Shown one piece after another: positions 41,219 through 51,200 of a stretch of 64,000 bases of DNA (positions are counted from its first letter, which is position 1; every line of letters starts with the position of its first letter). Source of the stretch: an uncultured Muribaculaceae bacterium (lineage in GTDB: Bacteria; Bacteroidota; Bacteroidia; Bacteroidales; Muribaculaceae). Both the position numbers and the translations under genes were made by a program. The stretch is taken from assembly GCA_910583525.1 (NCBI GenBank), contig CAJTXL010000001.1, forward strand, positions 1 to 64,000. Direction: 5' to 3'. The notes beneath the pieces were generated by a model, which was given only the letters and a program-made list of their open reading frames with translations, had not been told where the DNA came from and ran no database searches.

Positions 41219-41857
41219 TTATACAAAAAGATATAAAAGGCCATAGACCGTTACGGCAGAGAGTGCGGCGCCGGCCGCAACTTGTGCGGGTGTATGATGG
41301 TTGAGATATAATCTGGACCAAGCCATGAAGCCGACAAGAAGCAATGAAACACTTATCCAAACCAAAGGCGCATGCTCGATATACCCGTTTAGCCCGAGCC
41401 AGAATATAAAAGCCGCAAGACCTCCGACACCGCCTGTATGGGCGCTGATTTTCCACCATCTGGTGATGATGAGCGAAAGCAAGGATGCCAGTGCAGCTGC
41501 CGCGAAAAATATTATAAGCCAAAACGGTGCGTTCAGAATATAGAGATATGTCCCGGCAAGAATATAGCATGCAATTGCCGTGCAATATGGTATGGTGCGT
41601 TGTCCGCGGTTCGATATGCTCATGTCGCTTACTTTGCCGCGGCGCATCAATATGCCTATTACGACAAGCGGAATAAGGGCACATATCACCGTAATGCCTG
41701 CTGTAGCCCATATGCGTGTGCCTAAGGGCAGATAATGAAGTCTTGTGAGCCACATTGCCGCAATCATGGCATAGGTAGGGGCCAACAAGGGCGAAAAGAG
41801 GTCACTCAGTATATGGGCGGCAATTGTGGCCGGTGTTTTGTGTGTCGTTTCTGTCAT
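41219..41857 (-). CDS. PAP2-like membrane phosphatase
   Basis: 212 residues with about six transmembrane helices. Traces of the three PAP2 motifs are seen: K...SISNRGQRTIPY (K-x-R-P region), WKISAHTGG (PSGH region) and SRLYLNHHTPAQ (S-R-x5-H-x2-3-D region). The final Asp is Gln and the Ser-Gly-His is Ser-Ala-His. Members remove phosphate from lipid phosphates such as undecaprenyl diphosphate; with these changes activity is uncertain. It starts 21 bases after rpoN. Confidence 0.75.
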   Translation of the reverse strand: MTETTHKTPATIAAHILSDLFSPLLAPTYAMIAAMWLTRLHYLPLGTRIWATAGITVICALIPLVVIGILMRRGKVSDMSISNRGQRTIPYCTAIACYILAGTYLYILNAPFWLIIFFAAAALASLLSLIITRWWKISAHTGGVGGLAAFIFWLGLNGYIEHAPLVWISVSLLLVGFMAWSRLYLNHHTPAQVAAGAALSAVTVYGLLYLFV

Positions 41858-41878
41858 GTCATTATAACAAACGATGGG

Positions 41879-43351
41879 TTAGAATTGCTTTCTCAGCCGA
41901 GCTACAGGTAGCCCGAGCCGTTCGCGGTACTTTGCCACGGTGCGTCTGGCGATGTCGTAGCCTTTTGCTGAAAGAGCTTCGCAAAGTTCACGGTCACTTA
42001 ATGGCGAGCGGTGGTCTTCATCCTCAATCAGACTTGATATGACTTCCAAAATTTCATGTGTCGATACGTCGGCATCTGCGTCCGGTCTTTCATTGAAGAA
42101 TAGTTTCAGGGGATATATGCCGTGGTAGGTAAGGATATACTTTCCGGCAGCGGCTCTTGATATTACCGATAGGTCAAGCCCTGTCTTGGCTGCCACATCG
42201 CGGAGTATCATCGGTTTTATGTCGGCTTTGTCACCGCTGATGAAAAAAGCCTTCTGCAATTCGACGATTGCTTGCGTTATTTCGAGAAGCGTTTGGCCTC
42301 GCATTTCTATCAGTCTGATGAACGACGCCGCATCTTCGCGTTTTCGCTTTATGAAGGCAAAAGCCTGACGTTGCCGTTGGCGTGCCGCAGAGTTCTGAGG
42401 TGTGTTTTCGCTTATAGAGGTATCGTCGGCCGCAAACGATTTTTCGATGGAGAGATTGGGGATGTTGCCGAGAAGGCTTATTGTGAACCGTCCGCTTTCA
42501 TTGTCATAGTCCAATGCTAGGTCGGGCGAGATATGCCGCGCCCTGTCGGCTGAATGGCCTATGTCGAGTGCCGATGCCGGTTTAGGGTTTAGAGTACGTA
42601 TAAGGTCGAGGGCTTCACCAAGGTCTTCTCGGTTTATTTCGAGCTGTGACTGCAGACGGTCGAAATGGCGTTTTGAGAATAAGTCGAAATTGTCGGCTAT
42701 GATTTCATAGGCTGTGCGCGACTGCACCGACGGTTCGAGCCGCTGCAATTGCAGAAGGAGACAGTCGCGCAAGTCTACGGCACCGATGCCTGCCGGGTCG
42801 AGTGCACGGATAGAGGCGAAGACTCGCCGCATGTCATCGGGCTGCGGTTCAAAGCCTTCGGCAAGCACGATGTCATCGGCGATGGACGCCAGCGGACGTG
42901 TCAGATATCCGTTGTCGTCAAGATTTCCTATTATATGTTCGGCGATACGTCTGTCACTGTCGCTGAGGGCTGTTTCATTTTCCAGCCTGCCCATAAGTGC
43001 TTCGAACATCGAATCGCCGTCGTCAGGCGCCAAAGAAGCGGCATCGTAAACGGTGTCGTCGGCCGAACGGTTCGAAGCCCGGCTTATGTATGTCGGCATA
43101 TCGTCATCATCGGCATAGTCGGCACGTTGCAGTTCTTCTGCGCTCTCTCCAAACTCGGAATTTTCGTTGCCGTTGTCGGCTGTTTCATTAGCCTCTAACG
43201 CCGGGTTGTCATCGATTTCGCGTCTTATTTCGTCCTCAAGTTCTGGCACAGACATCTCCAGCAAGCGCCCCAAAGCCACGTTCTGTGGATTGAGACGCTG
43301 TTGCAGGCGCTGTTGCTGCACCTGCAGAAGTCGTTCAGAGCTTTTTGTCAA
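41879..43351 (-). CDS. rpoN: RNA polymerase sigma-54 factor RpoN
   Basis: 490 residues. Region I is Gln/Leu-rich (LLQVQQQRLQQRLNPQNVAL), region II is acidic, and region III ends with the RpoN box ARRTVAKYRERLGLP about 15 residues before the C terminus. Sigma-54 needs an AAA+ enhancer-binding protein; none is encoded in the window, so its partner is elsewhere. The gene begins three bases after trpS. Confidence 0.96.
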   Translation of the reverse strand: MTKSSERLLQVQQQRLQQRLNPQNVALGRLLEMSVPELEDEIRREIDDNPALEANETADNGNENSEFGESAEELQRADYADDDDMPTYISRASNRSADDTVYDAASLAPDDGDSMFEALMGRLENETALSDSDRRIAEHIIGNLDDNGYLTRPLASIADDIVLAEGFEPQPDDMRRVFASIRALDPAGIGAVDLRDCLLLQLQRLEPSVQSRTAYEIIADNFDLFSKRHFDRLQSQLEINREDLGEALDLIRTLNPKPASALDIGHSADRARHISPDLALDYDNESGRFTISLLGNIPNLSIEKSFAADDTSISENTPQNSAARQRQRQAFAFIKRKREDAASFIRLIEMRGQTLLEITQAIVELQKAFFISGDKADIKPMILRDVAAKTGLDLSVISRAAAGKYILTYHGIYPLKLFFNERPDADADVSTHEILEVISSLIEDEDHRSPLSDRELCEALSAKGYDIARRTVAKYRERLGLPVARLRKQF

Positions 43352-43354
43352 AGT

Positions 43355-44428
43355 TTAGAATTTACGTATTCCCATTGCCTTGCGTACTTCGGCGAGGGTG
43401 GCCGCAGCACGTTCACGGGCACGTTCGGCGCCACGGCGTACTACCGATGCCATATATGCTTCGTCGGCGAGAATGTCGTTGATACGTTCGCGTATGGGGT
43501 TGGTGACAAGCAGGATGTCTTCGGCGATTTGTTTTTTGAGGTCTCCATAGCGGATTGAACAGTCGGCGTAGGCTTGGCGGAAAGAAGCCACGACTTCAGG
43601 CTTCGAGGTAAGTTCGAGCAGCGTGAAGAGGTTTGCTATCGGTTCTGACATCGGTGAGTTCGGTTCTTTCGGGCCTTCGTCGGTGACCGCGCGCATCACT
43701 TTTTTCCGCAACACTTTCGGGTCATCTATCAGATAGATGCAGTTGCCTTCGCTTTTGCCCATTTTGCCTGAGCCGTCGAGGCCGGGCACTTTTATCGGAG
43801 CGCCTCCGAAATCGAAGTCCGTAGGCTCGGGAAATATGTCTACGCCGTAGAACGAGTTGAAGCGGCGTGCGAAGCGACGCGTCAGTTCGAGATGCTGCAG
43901 CTGGTCTTTGCCCACCGGTACTTTGGTCGCTTTCTGTATCAGGATGTCTACGGCCATAAGGGTCGGGTAGGTGAGCAAGCCTGCATTCACACGTTTGTTG
44001 GTAGAGGCGCCGATGATTTCTTTTTCAAACGCTTCGTCGCTGTCGTCGGCCGGAGCCGTAATGCCGAGAGCCTTGCGTGCCTTGTCTTTGAATGCCGTGG
44101 TGCGCATAAGTTCGCCTATGCCCACGTGCATGTTCAGCAGAAGATACATCTCTGCGATTTCAGGCACATCGCTTTGGATGAATATTGTAGATTTTTCGGG
44201 GTCGAGACCGGCCGCGAGGTATTCGGCCAGGATGCTTTTTACATTGGCGTGGAGTTGCTCAGGGTCGGGGTTCGTTGTCAGTGAGTGAAGGTCAGCTATG
44301 AAAAAATTGCAGTCATAGTCGTCTTGTATGGCGACAAACTTGCGGAGGGCGCCGTAGTAGTTGCCAAGATGCAGGTTGCCGGTAGAGCGTATGCCGCTCA
44401 ACACTATCTCTTTTTTGTTATCAGACAT
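43355..44428 (-). CDS. trpS: Tryptophanyl-tRNA synthetase
   Basis: 357 residues, class I synthetase. The HIGH-type motif appears as GNLHLGNYYGAL (about 18-29) and the KMSKS-type motif as GKMGKSEGN. The ending RERAAATLAEVRKAMGIRKF is typical. It is the first gene of an operon reaching to 37066, with its own -7 element at 44451-44458. An operon of trpS with rpoN, purE and ispG has no pathway logic and probably reflects growth-linked expression. Confidence 0.97.
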   Translation of the reverse strand: MSDNKKEIVLSGIRSTGNLHLGNYYGALRKFVAIQDDYDCNFFIADLHSLTTNPDPEQLHANVKSILAEYLAAGLDPEKSTIFIQSDVPEIAEMYLLLNMHVGIGELMRTTAFKDKARKALGITAPADDSDEAFEKEIIGASTNKRVNAGLLTYPTLMAVDILIQKATKVPVGKDQLQHLELTRRFARRFNSFYGVDIFPEPTDFDFGGAPIKVPGLDGSGKMGKSEGNCIYLIDDPKVLRKKVMRAVTDEGPKEPNSPMSEPIANLFTLLELTSKPEVVASFRQAYADCSIRYGDLKKQIAEDILLVTNPIRERINDILADEAYMASVVRRGAERARERAAATLAEVRKAMGIRKF

Positions 44429-44450
44429 ATCTGTTTTATGTTTTAATCTG

Positions 44451-44458
44451 CAAATTTA
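44451..44458 (-). promoter_or_regulatory. -7 element of the trpS operon promoter
   Basis: TAAATTTG on the minus strand, 22 bases upstream of the trpS ATG, fits TAnnTTTG. No good TTTG stands at the usual distance. Confidence 0.5.
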
Positions 44459-44482
44459 AGCATTATTTTTTATCGGAGCTCT

Positions 44483-46495
44483 TTATTGTGCTCCAATCAT
44501 CGCGAGAAAAGTGTTTTCATCGATGATTGGTATGCCCAATGCCTTGGCCTTTTCGAGTTTGGCCGGTCCCATGTTTTCGCCGGCGAGGATGTAGTCGGTC
44601 TTCTTGGAAATTGAGCCTACATTTTTGCCGCCGTTCCGTTCAATAAGGGCTTTGTATTCGTCTCGGCTATGCAAAGCGAAAACACCGCTTATTACAAACG
44701 ATTTCCCGGCGAGGGTGTCAGACGAAGGTGCCGCTCCGGTGTCTTCGGCCACCGCCATCTGTACACCGGCCGCTTTGAGCCGGGCTACAATGTCGCGGTT
44801 CTGTCCGTCTGCAAAGAAGTCGTTGATAGTGCGTGCGATGCGAGGCCCGACATCTTCTATCGCTTCAAGCTCGGCTACGCTCATATCCATAAGGCGTTCG
44901 ATTGATTTTGCCGCCCGGGCCACCTTTTTAGCTGTAGTCTCGCCGACATATGGTATGGAGAGGGCAAAGACCACGCGTTCGAAAGGCACCGCCTTGCTTG
45001 CTCCGATGCCGTCGATTACACGCCTGGCGCTTTTCGCGGCAAAACCTTCGATGTTCATCAGCTGACCGGCTTCAAGGTCGTATAGGTCGGCTATGTTTTT
45101 TACGTAGCCGTGTGCAAACAGGGCTGCTGCGGTTTCTTCGCCTATGCCGTCGATGTTCATCATGCGCCGTCCTACGAAATGCTCGATACGACCAACAATC
45201 TGAGGTACGCATCCTTCTTTGTTCGGACATACCCAAGCAGCTTCGCCCTCTACGCGTACAAGCGGTGTGCCGCAGGCCGGGCAGTGGCTCACAAACTCAA
45301 CCGGACGAGCTTCCGGCAATCGGGCTGCGGTATCGACTCCTGTTATCTTGGGTATTATTTCGCCGCCTTTCTCAACATAGAGCATATCGCCTTCGTGGAT
45401 GTCGAGGGTGCGGACAATGTCATCGTTGTGGAGCGAAGCCCGTTTAACGACAGTTCCTGAGAGGAGCACCGGCTCAAGGTTGGCTACGGGCGTTATTATG
45501 CCCATTCGGCCGACGTCGAACGATACAAAGCGCAGACGCGTGAGGGCTCGTTCGGCCGCAAACTTATATGCTACGGCCCAACGTGGCGATTTGGCCGTAA
45601 AGCCGAGGTTCAGCTGCTGTCTGAGGGAGTTCACTTTGAAGACGAGTCCGTCGGTAGCTACAGGAAGCTCTTTTCGGGCCGTGTCCCAATGGTTGATATA
45701 TCGGTCGACGTCTTCGATGGTTTTAAGCTGCGTCATGGCTTCGGATACTTTAAATCCCCAGCTGCGAGCCGCCATCATATTGTCGTAGTGGTTGTCGAAC
45801 GGAAGGTCTTCGCCAAGGAGATAATAAAGGTATGCGTCAAGGCCACGGTGTGCTACTTCCGACGGGTTCAGCAACTTCAGAGTGCCCGAAGCGGCGTTGC
45901 GCGGATTGGCGAAAAGCGGTTCGCCAAGCGCTTCGCGTTCGGCATTCAGACGGTCGAACTCGGCCCATGGGAGCACTATCTCACCACGTATCTCAAAGAA
46001 ATCAGGCCATCCCGAGCCTTGCAGTTCGAGCGGTATGGAGCGTATCGTACGGATGTTTTCCGTCACAATGTCGCCTTTTTCGCCGTCGCCGCGTGTAACG
46101 GCTCTGACAAGGCGACCGTGCTCATATATGAGTGATATGCCGGAGCCGTCGAATTTCATCTCTCCGACAATGCAGGTCTCTTGACCCATGAGAGATTCGT
46201 CGACGCGTTTCACCCAGGCGTCCACCTCATCTATCGAATAGGTGTTCGCCAGCGACAACATGGGGTATATGTGCGCGGCCTGTGAGAAACCATCGCTCAG
46301 GTCTGAGCCGACACGTCGCGTAGGGGAATTGGGGTCGAAGTGCTCGGGGTGACGCATTTCGAGTTCTTCAAGCTCTTTCATCAGCATGTCGAAGTCGCGG
46401 TCGGATATCTCGGGCGCATTCTTCACATAGTAGTTGTAGTTGTGTCTGTGCAGTTCTTTTCGCAGTTGGTCGATGCGGTTGATTTCGGGTGACAT
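44483..46495 (-). CDS. ligA: NAD-dependent DNA ligase LigA
   Basis: 670 residues from the ATG at 46495, giving MSPEINRIDQLRKELHRHNY, the normal domain Ia start; the frame is open further upstream but that part lies inside ruvC and is not ligase-like. The adenylated lysine is in EMKFDGSGI (Lys114). A four-Cys zinc finger (CPACGTPL...VCPNKEGC), HhH repeats and a C-terminal BRCT domain (about 590-670) follow in the usual order. It seals nicks in replication and repair. It follows ruvC after 43 bases. Confidence 0.97.
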   Translation of the reverse strand: MSPEINRIDQLRKELHRHNYNYYVKNAPEISDRDFDMLMKELEELEMRHPEHFDPNSPTRRVGSDLSDGFSQAAHIYPMLSLANTYSIDEVDAWVKRVDESLMGQETCIVGEMKFDGSGISLIYEHGRLVRAVTRGDGEKGDIVTENIRTIRSIPLELQGSGWPDFFEIRGEIVLPWAEFDRLNAEREALGEPLFANPRNAASGTLKLLNPSEVAHRGLDAYLYYLLGEDLPFDNHYDNMMAARSWGFKVSEAMTQLKTIEDVDRYINHWDTARKELPVATDGLVFKVNSLRQQLNLGFTAKSPRWAVAYKFAAERALTRLRFVSFDVGRMGIITPVANLEPVLLSGTVVKRASLHNDDIVRTLDIHEGDMLYVEKGGEIIPKITGVDTAARLPEARPVEFVSHCPACGTPLVRVEGEAAWVCPNKEGCVPQIVGRIEHFVGRRMMNIDGIGEETAAALFAHGYVKNIADLYDLEAGQLMNIEGFAAKSARRVIDGIGASKAVPFERVVFALSIPYVGETTAKKVARAAKSIERLMDMSVAELEAIEDVGPRIARTINDFFADGQNRDIVARLKAAGVQMAVAEDTGAAPSSDTLAGKSFVISGVFALHSRDEYKALIERNGGKNVGSISKKTDYILAGENMGPAKLEKAKALGIPIIDENTFLAMIGAQ

Positions 46496-46538
46496 TTCGG
46501 CTCGTATGTTGTTTCTGTAGTTGAAAAGATGAGATGAT

Positions 46539-47117
46539 TTACAACCCCTTGACTTTATCGGGGTTCCGGGCAATGAATTCTTTCCACGACGATGCGCCTT
46601 TTGCCAACGCCGGCTTGCCCGATTCATAAAAATGGCAAAGTGCGGCAGCGAGGGCGTCGGTGGCGTCGAGTTTCGGCAGGATGTTTTCTGCCGGGATTTC
46701 GAGTATGCGTTTCAGCATTTCGCATACCTGTTCTTTAGATGCGGCTCCGTTGCCGGTAATGGCCTGTTTTATTTTTCGCGGCTCATATTCGGTTATCGGT
46801 ACCTGACGCGACAGGGCCGCGGCCATGGCAACGCCTTGGGCACGACCGAGTTTTAGCATGGACTGTACGTTTTTTCCGAAAAAAGGCGCTTCGATAGCCA
46901 TCTCGTCGGGGCAATATTGCTCGACGAGCATAGTCACACGTTCATATATCCGTGCGAGACGCATGTAGTGGTCGCCTATTTTAGACAGCTCTATCAGGCC
47001 CATGGCTATCATAGCCGGCTTACGCTTGTATATGCCGAGAATGCCGTAGCCCATGATGTTGGTGCCCGGGTCTATTCCTATTATTATACGGTCGGCGCTT
47101 TTTACGCTGTCTTCCAT
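46539..47117 (-). CDS. ruvC: Holliday junction endonuclease RuvC
   Basis: 192 residues. The catalytic acidic residues are found in IIGIDPGTNIMGYG (first Asp near residue 15), in MAIEAPFFGKNVQSMLKLGR (Glu) and near the end in LDATDALAAALCHF (Asp pair). It resolves Holliday junctions with RuvAB. Its start overlaps the stop of the DUF4286 gene by one base, and ligA follows. Confidence 0.97.
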   Translation of the reverse strand: MEDSVKSADRIIIGIDPGTNIMGYGILGIYKRKPAMIAMGLIELSKIGDHYMRLARIYERVTMLVEQYCPDEMAIEAPFFGKNVQSMLKLGRAQGVAMAAALSRQVPITEYEPRKIKQAITGNGAASKEQVCEMLKRILEIPAENILPKLDATDALAAALCHFYESGKPALAKGASSWKEFIARNPDKVKGL

Positions 47118-47452
47118 TATTCTCTTTTATGGTCGTATATTACGTCGAGCGTCGATTCAAACATTGCTACCGACGGCCCCCATTGTTTTCCGATAAGACT
47201 GTAGATTTCGGGCAGCACGTCGTTGCGGAACTCTTCGATTGCTTTATCTGACGGCGCCCTCATCTGTAGCGCAAATGTCCGTGACGGTTGACGGGTGAGC
47301 GTGTTTTCTTCTGATGGCGCTCTCATTTCGGTAAGCAGCATTGCATAAAGGCTCGACTCCTCTGCAAGCGGCACATATACTTCACTTATAAAAGAGATAA
47401 AGGCGTCGGCGATATTGGAGTCGACACTGAATGTGGTGTTGAACAGTATCAT
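47117..47452 (-). CDS. DUF4286 family protein
   Basis: 111 residues from the ATG at 47452, which overlaps the stop of the glycosyltransferase gene as ATGA. It begins MILFNTTFSVDSNIADAFIS, the usual start of this small Bacteroidota family with a ferredoxin-like fold; two beta-strand blocks (RTFALQMRAPSDKAIEEF) match. Function unknown. It is often found next to ruvC in this phylum, as here. Confidence 0.85.
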   Translation of the reverse strand: MILFNTTFSVDSNIADAFISFISEVYVPLAEESSLYAMLLTEMRAPSEENTLTRQPSRTFALQMRAPSDKAIEEFRNDVLPEIYSLIGKQWGPSVAMFESTLDVIYDHKRE

Positions 47453-48219
47453 TGTTGTATGTCGGCGTTGTTGCGGCGGCGTTTCCACCATCGGATTATA
47501 AAACGGAAATGCCTGCCTACTGTAGGGAAAAAGCCGTAGTAGTAGGACATTATCTTAAAACGTTCGACGAGGGATGGCAGTCTGTTGCCGGTCGTGAGTC
47601 CCTCGTTGAGATAATCGATTAAAACGGTATCGGTGAGGCCGATGTTGCAACGAGAGTGCTGCAGGCACCGTATGCACCATTCATAATCGGCGGAGAAACG
47701 GTAGCTGATGTCATAGAAGCCGGCAATCCTTCGGAGTGCGACAAATGCCTGATGGCAAACGAGCATGCCGTCGGCAAAGCTTGCCAGTGTAAGCGTATCG
47801 GGAGCCTCAAGATGCCTTGGGCCTATGCGTCGTCCGTGTACATCGACAATATCTGTCTGTCCGTAGACTATTCCCGGTTCATTGCCTGTCTCTATAGCAT
47901 CGGCAATGCGTTCAAGGGTGTCCGGCGCATGAAACTTGTCGCCGGCATTAAGGAATATGAGGTATCGGCCGCTTGTGGCGCTTATACCTTTGTTCATTGC
48001 GTCGTATAGGCCTTTGTCAGGCTCTGAAATGACACGTCTTGCCGGGTTGCCGTGTAACCCGACAATTTTAAGAGTGCCGTCGGTCGAAGCGCCGTCTACA
48101 ATGATGTGCTCGTAGTCGGTGAACGTCTGCGAGTCGACGCTTTGTAGCGTACGCTCTATAGTGCCGGAGGCATTGAATGTAACGGTTATTATGGCAAATG
48201 TCGGGTTAGTCTTGTGCAT
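47449..48219 (-). CDS. Glycosyltransferase family 2
   Basis: 256 residues. The GT-A fold is clear: FAIITVTFNASGTIERTLQS, DYEHIIVDGASTDGTLKIV, GLYDAMNKGISATSGRYLIF and LNAGDKF in place of the D-x-D. The C-terminal region CHQAFVALRRIAGFYDISYR is typical of sugar transfer to O-antigen or colanic-type chains. No membrane helix is present. It overlaps the large AlbA_2 gene by 14 bases and DUF4286 by four. Confidence 0.93.
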   Translation of the reverse strand: MHKTNPTFAIITVTFNASGTIERTLQSVDSQTFTDYEHIIVDGASTDGTLKIVGLHGNPARRVISEPDKGLYDAMNKGISATSGRYLIFLNAGDKFHAPDTLERIADAIETGNEPGIVYGQTDIVDVHGRRIGPRHLEAPDTLTLASFADGMLVCHQAFVALRRIAGFYDISYRFSADYEWCIRCLQHSRCNIGLTDTVLIDYLNEGLTTGNRLPSLVERFKIMSYYYGFFPTVGRHFRFIIRWWKRRRNNADIQQ

Positions 48220-51200
48220 GGCAGCTGTTTATAAGTTGTTCGATGCGTACGCTCAAATTTGGTGATTTCTCTTTTATTCTCAATGTCGCTCCGAAACGTT
48301 TTGATGCGAGTCTGTCGGACATGCAATCGGCGAAACGTTCCAGAGAGTCCGCTTCGACGAGTTCATACGCTACCGTGTGATGAATCGGCGCTTCGTGCAT
48401 CCTTTTGGGCTGGCTCATAAGATGTGACACCTCTATTTGCCCGATTTTATTGACCCGTTGCCAAAGCGCGCCGCTGCTGTCGGCTCCGATGCATAGCAGT
48501 CCGTCGTTTTTCGTGGCTATGGTCGCGAACATGAGTTTATATGTGTTGTTGTATTCGACCTGTATGTTTTCGCCCTTTTCAATAATCTCGGAAACAGGTA
48601 TTCGCATTGCCCGTTCATTGTCGAAAGCAAGGATAAGGAAGCTGTCGGCCATGCCGTGCGGAATGACGAGCGCGAGTCGGCAGTCATCATGTCCGGGTTC
48701 CAAGTATAAGTCTTTTGAGGAGAAAGACACGGTATTGTCTCCTATGAAATATATATATCCCATCGGGTCGGCATAACCGCTTTCATAATTGTGCAGCACG
48801 TTTGGGCGCCACTTGGAGGTCTGTATCGTGCCATTTATTGAACTTTTCCGTTCAGGCTGTGTCGGCCCTTCATTTTTTATATCCCGGCACTCTTTTTCGA
48901 CTTGAGTGTCGGCAATAGTATTATCCGGCGTATTGGCAATTGCCAGCATATGTGCCCGCTCAACTTTAAGCTCTTCGCGTTCGCGTACAAAGTCGTCGAT
49001 TGCATTTCCATGGTATTCACGTGTCGACTGGCCGCTTTGACGGACAAACAGACGTTTGTCGAGGAACACCGGCTCAAGAGATTCTTTTATGTCGATAAGA
49101 ATTACATCTTTTTCGTCTTCGTCATCTGAAGATATGGATATTTTGCGGCCTACACTTTCGCCGAACACATTGTTGACGAGGTTTTCGAGAAATACGCACA
49201 TGTTGTCGACCGACTTTATTCGGAATGTGTAATTTCCTGTCTGCGCGTTCCTTCGCTCATAGTATTTGAAGTCGTCGTGCAGGCCGACACCGAAGCCGTC
49301 GTTATTTACGCCTATATAGAGTTTGCCGCCGCTTGCATTCAGCATCCCGGCAATTCGGCTAAGTATGTGGAATTGTTGAGCTTCGGGGTCTTCGCGCATT
49401 TCATCGCCGGGGGCAGTGGCCGGATATACTATCGATGTCTTGAACTCAAGATATTTAGACTCTGAACCATAGTACTTTCCACGGCGTGTTTCATTGTTCA
49501 CATTCAATTTCGCCATGATTTGCTGCTTTATTTCCGAAGCGATTTTGCTGTCGGCATTGCTGTCGGATAATCTGAGCATGTTATGGCTCAGCACCATACG
49601 TGCTATAGAGCTTTCAAGCTCGTTCGACGGCTCTGTGGCAGAACGGTATAGCTCGGAAATACGGTCGGGCCTGTCTAACCATGATACCATTTCGAGCCGA
49701 TGGTATATCATTTTCAGGAAAGGGTCGGCGACAGCTTCTCTTTTAAGCGCTTCCAACTTTTCGGGGTCGATACGGCTGTTGGTAGCATAGTATTGGTGCA
49801 GGGCCAACAGCGAAGCGTGGGTGCCAAGTTTTGCGGCCAACGCTGAATCGCCTATAAGAAGCGCCAACACACGTGCGAACCGCAGATAGTCGTAGGCCTT
49901 TATCAGGTCACTGTCGGCAATGGCCTTGAAGCGTATTATCTCGATGATTTCACGGACTTCGTCGGGCGACAGCTCGTCGAAATCGCATATGAGTTCGTCT
50001 TCGATTGCGCTTTCGTCAGCCGTGACGCCGGACTCGCCTATGGCATGCATCAGATGGGAGAAGGCGTCTATCTTGTCGAAACGGTCTTCGGGACATTCGG
50101 ATTTACCTTTTATGTAGGCTCTTATCTGCCCTTGTTTTCCTATTTGAACCATACGGCACACCACAATGTCGCCAACACGGTATTTGGCCTGGATATCGCG
50201 TTCTTTCTCAAGGAAAAGGCCTACGCCTATGCTGCTTATGGCACTATAGTCACGTTCGTTTATGCCTGCGATTATGGCGATGTAATCGTCTTCGAAATTG
50301 AATGTCTCTTCGATATATCGGTCTATCTCGTTGCGGAGGGAGAATATGTAGGAGCCGTCGGAACGTACATCAAGCACCGTAGCCAGAAAACCGAGCTGAG
50401 AACCGTCGGCGTTGCGATATACCCGTTCGGCCGGTTGCTTAAGGTTATATCCCACGATTTGGTCGCGGCGGAGTGTCCCTGCACCGTCTTCATATTCTTC
50501 GTCTTCGATATGGCATACGAAGGTAGGGTTGTCGCTGTAGAAATCGTCGGTGCTGTCGATGACGACATAAACTTGGTCGCCCGGCTCGGCATGGCGACGA
50601 TGAAGTACAGGATTTACTTCTGTTATGGCGGGCCCGGCGTTGAACAGGCTTGTCTCTATGTCGTGCCACCATTGGTTGTGTTCCGGCAGCTTGCGCAGGC
50701 GTGAGCCTGAGAGACTTTTAATGTCACTAAGCAAAATCTGCGGACGCAGCCACTCCATCAGTCCGTCGGGTATTACGTGCTCTATGGTATCCTTGCTTCG
50801 TGATATTGCCAGCTGGATACCTGACGATGAAACGGTAAGGTCTACGCTCCCGTTTGAATAGCGATGGCGTGATTTCAAGCGCGACATCCAGTCGCCGGGA
50901 GGCATGACGGTGGCTTGCGTCATCATAATCATCGGCTCTTTCAGCAGACGATAGTCCAGTCGGGTGTTTATTTCAGCCCCGAGGAGTGACAGAAACGATT
51001 TTGACAGCAAAGCCTCGTTGTTTAGCGGACGAAGCAGAGACACGTAGCGGTAGAACAGAGACCATGAACGCGAAAGGCCGATATTGTCGTTGGACAGAAT
51101 GAGCTGTAGCGCTATGGCCGTTATGATTGTTTCGAGCAGTGTTTTCTCTTCGCGAGTCTCGGCAAGCGGCAATTCGTCGATTTCGCGGCGTGCCTGACGC

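Noticed and set aside
46496..46627. N-terminal extension of LigA to an upstream ATG
   Set aside because: The extra 44 residues are inside ruvC, basic and unlike ligases; the ATG at 46495 gives the standard start.
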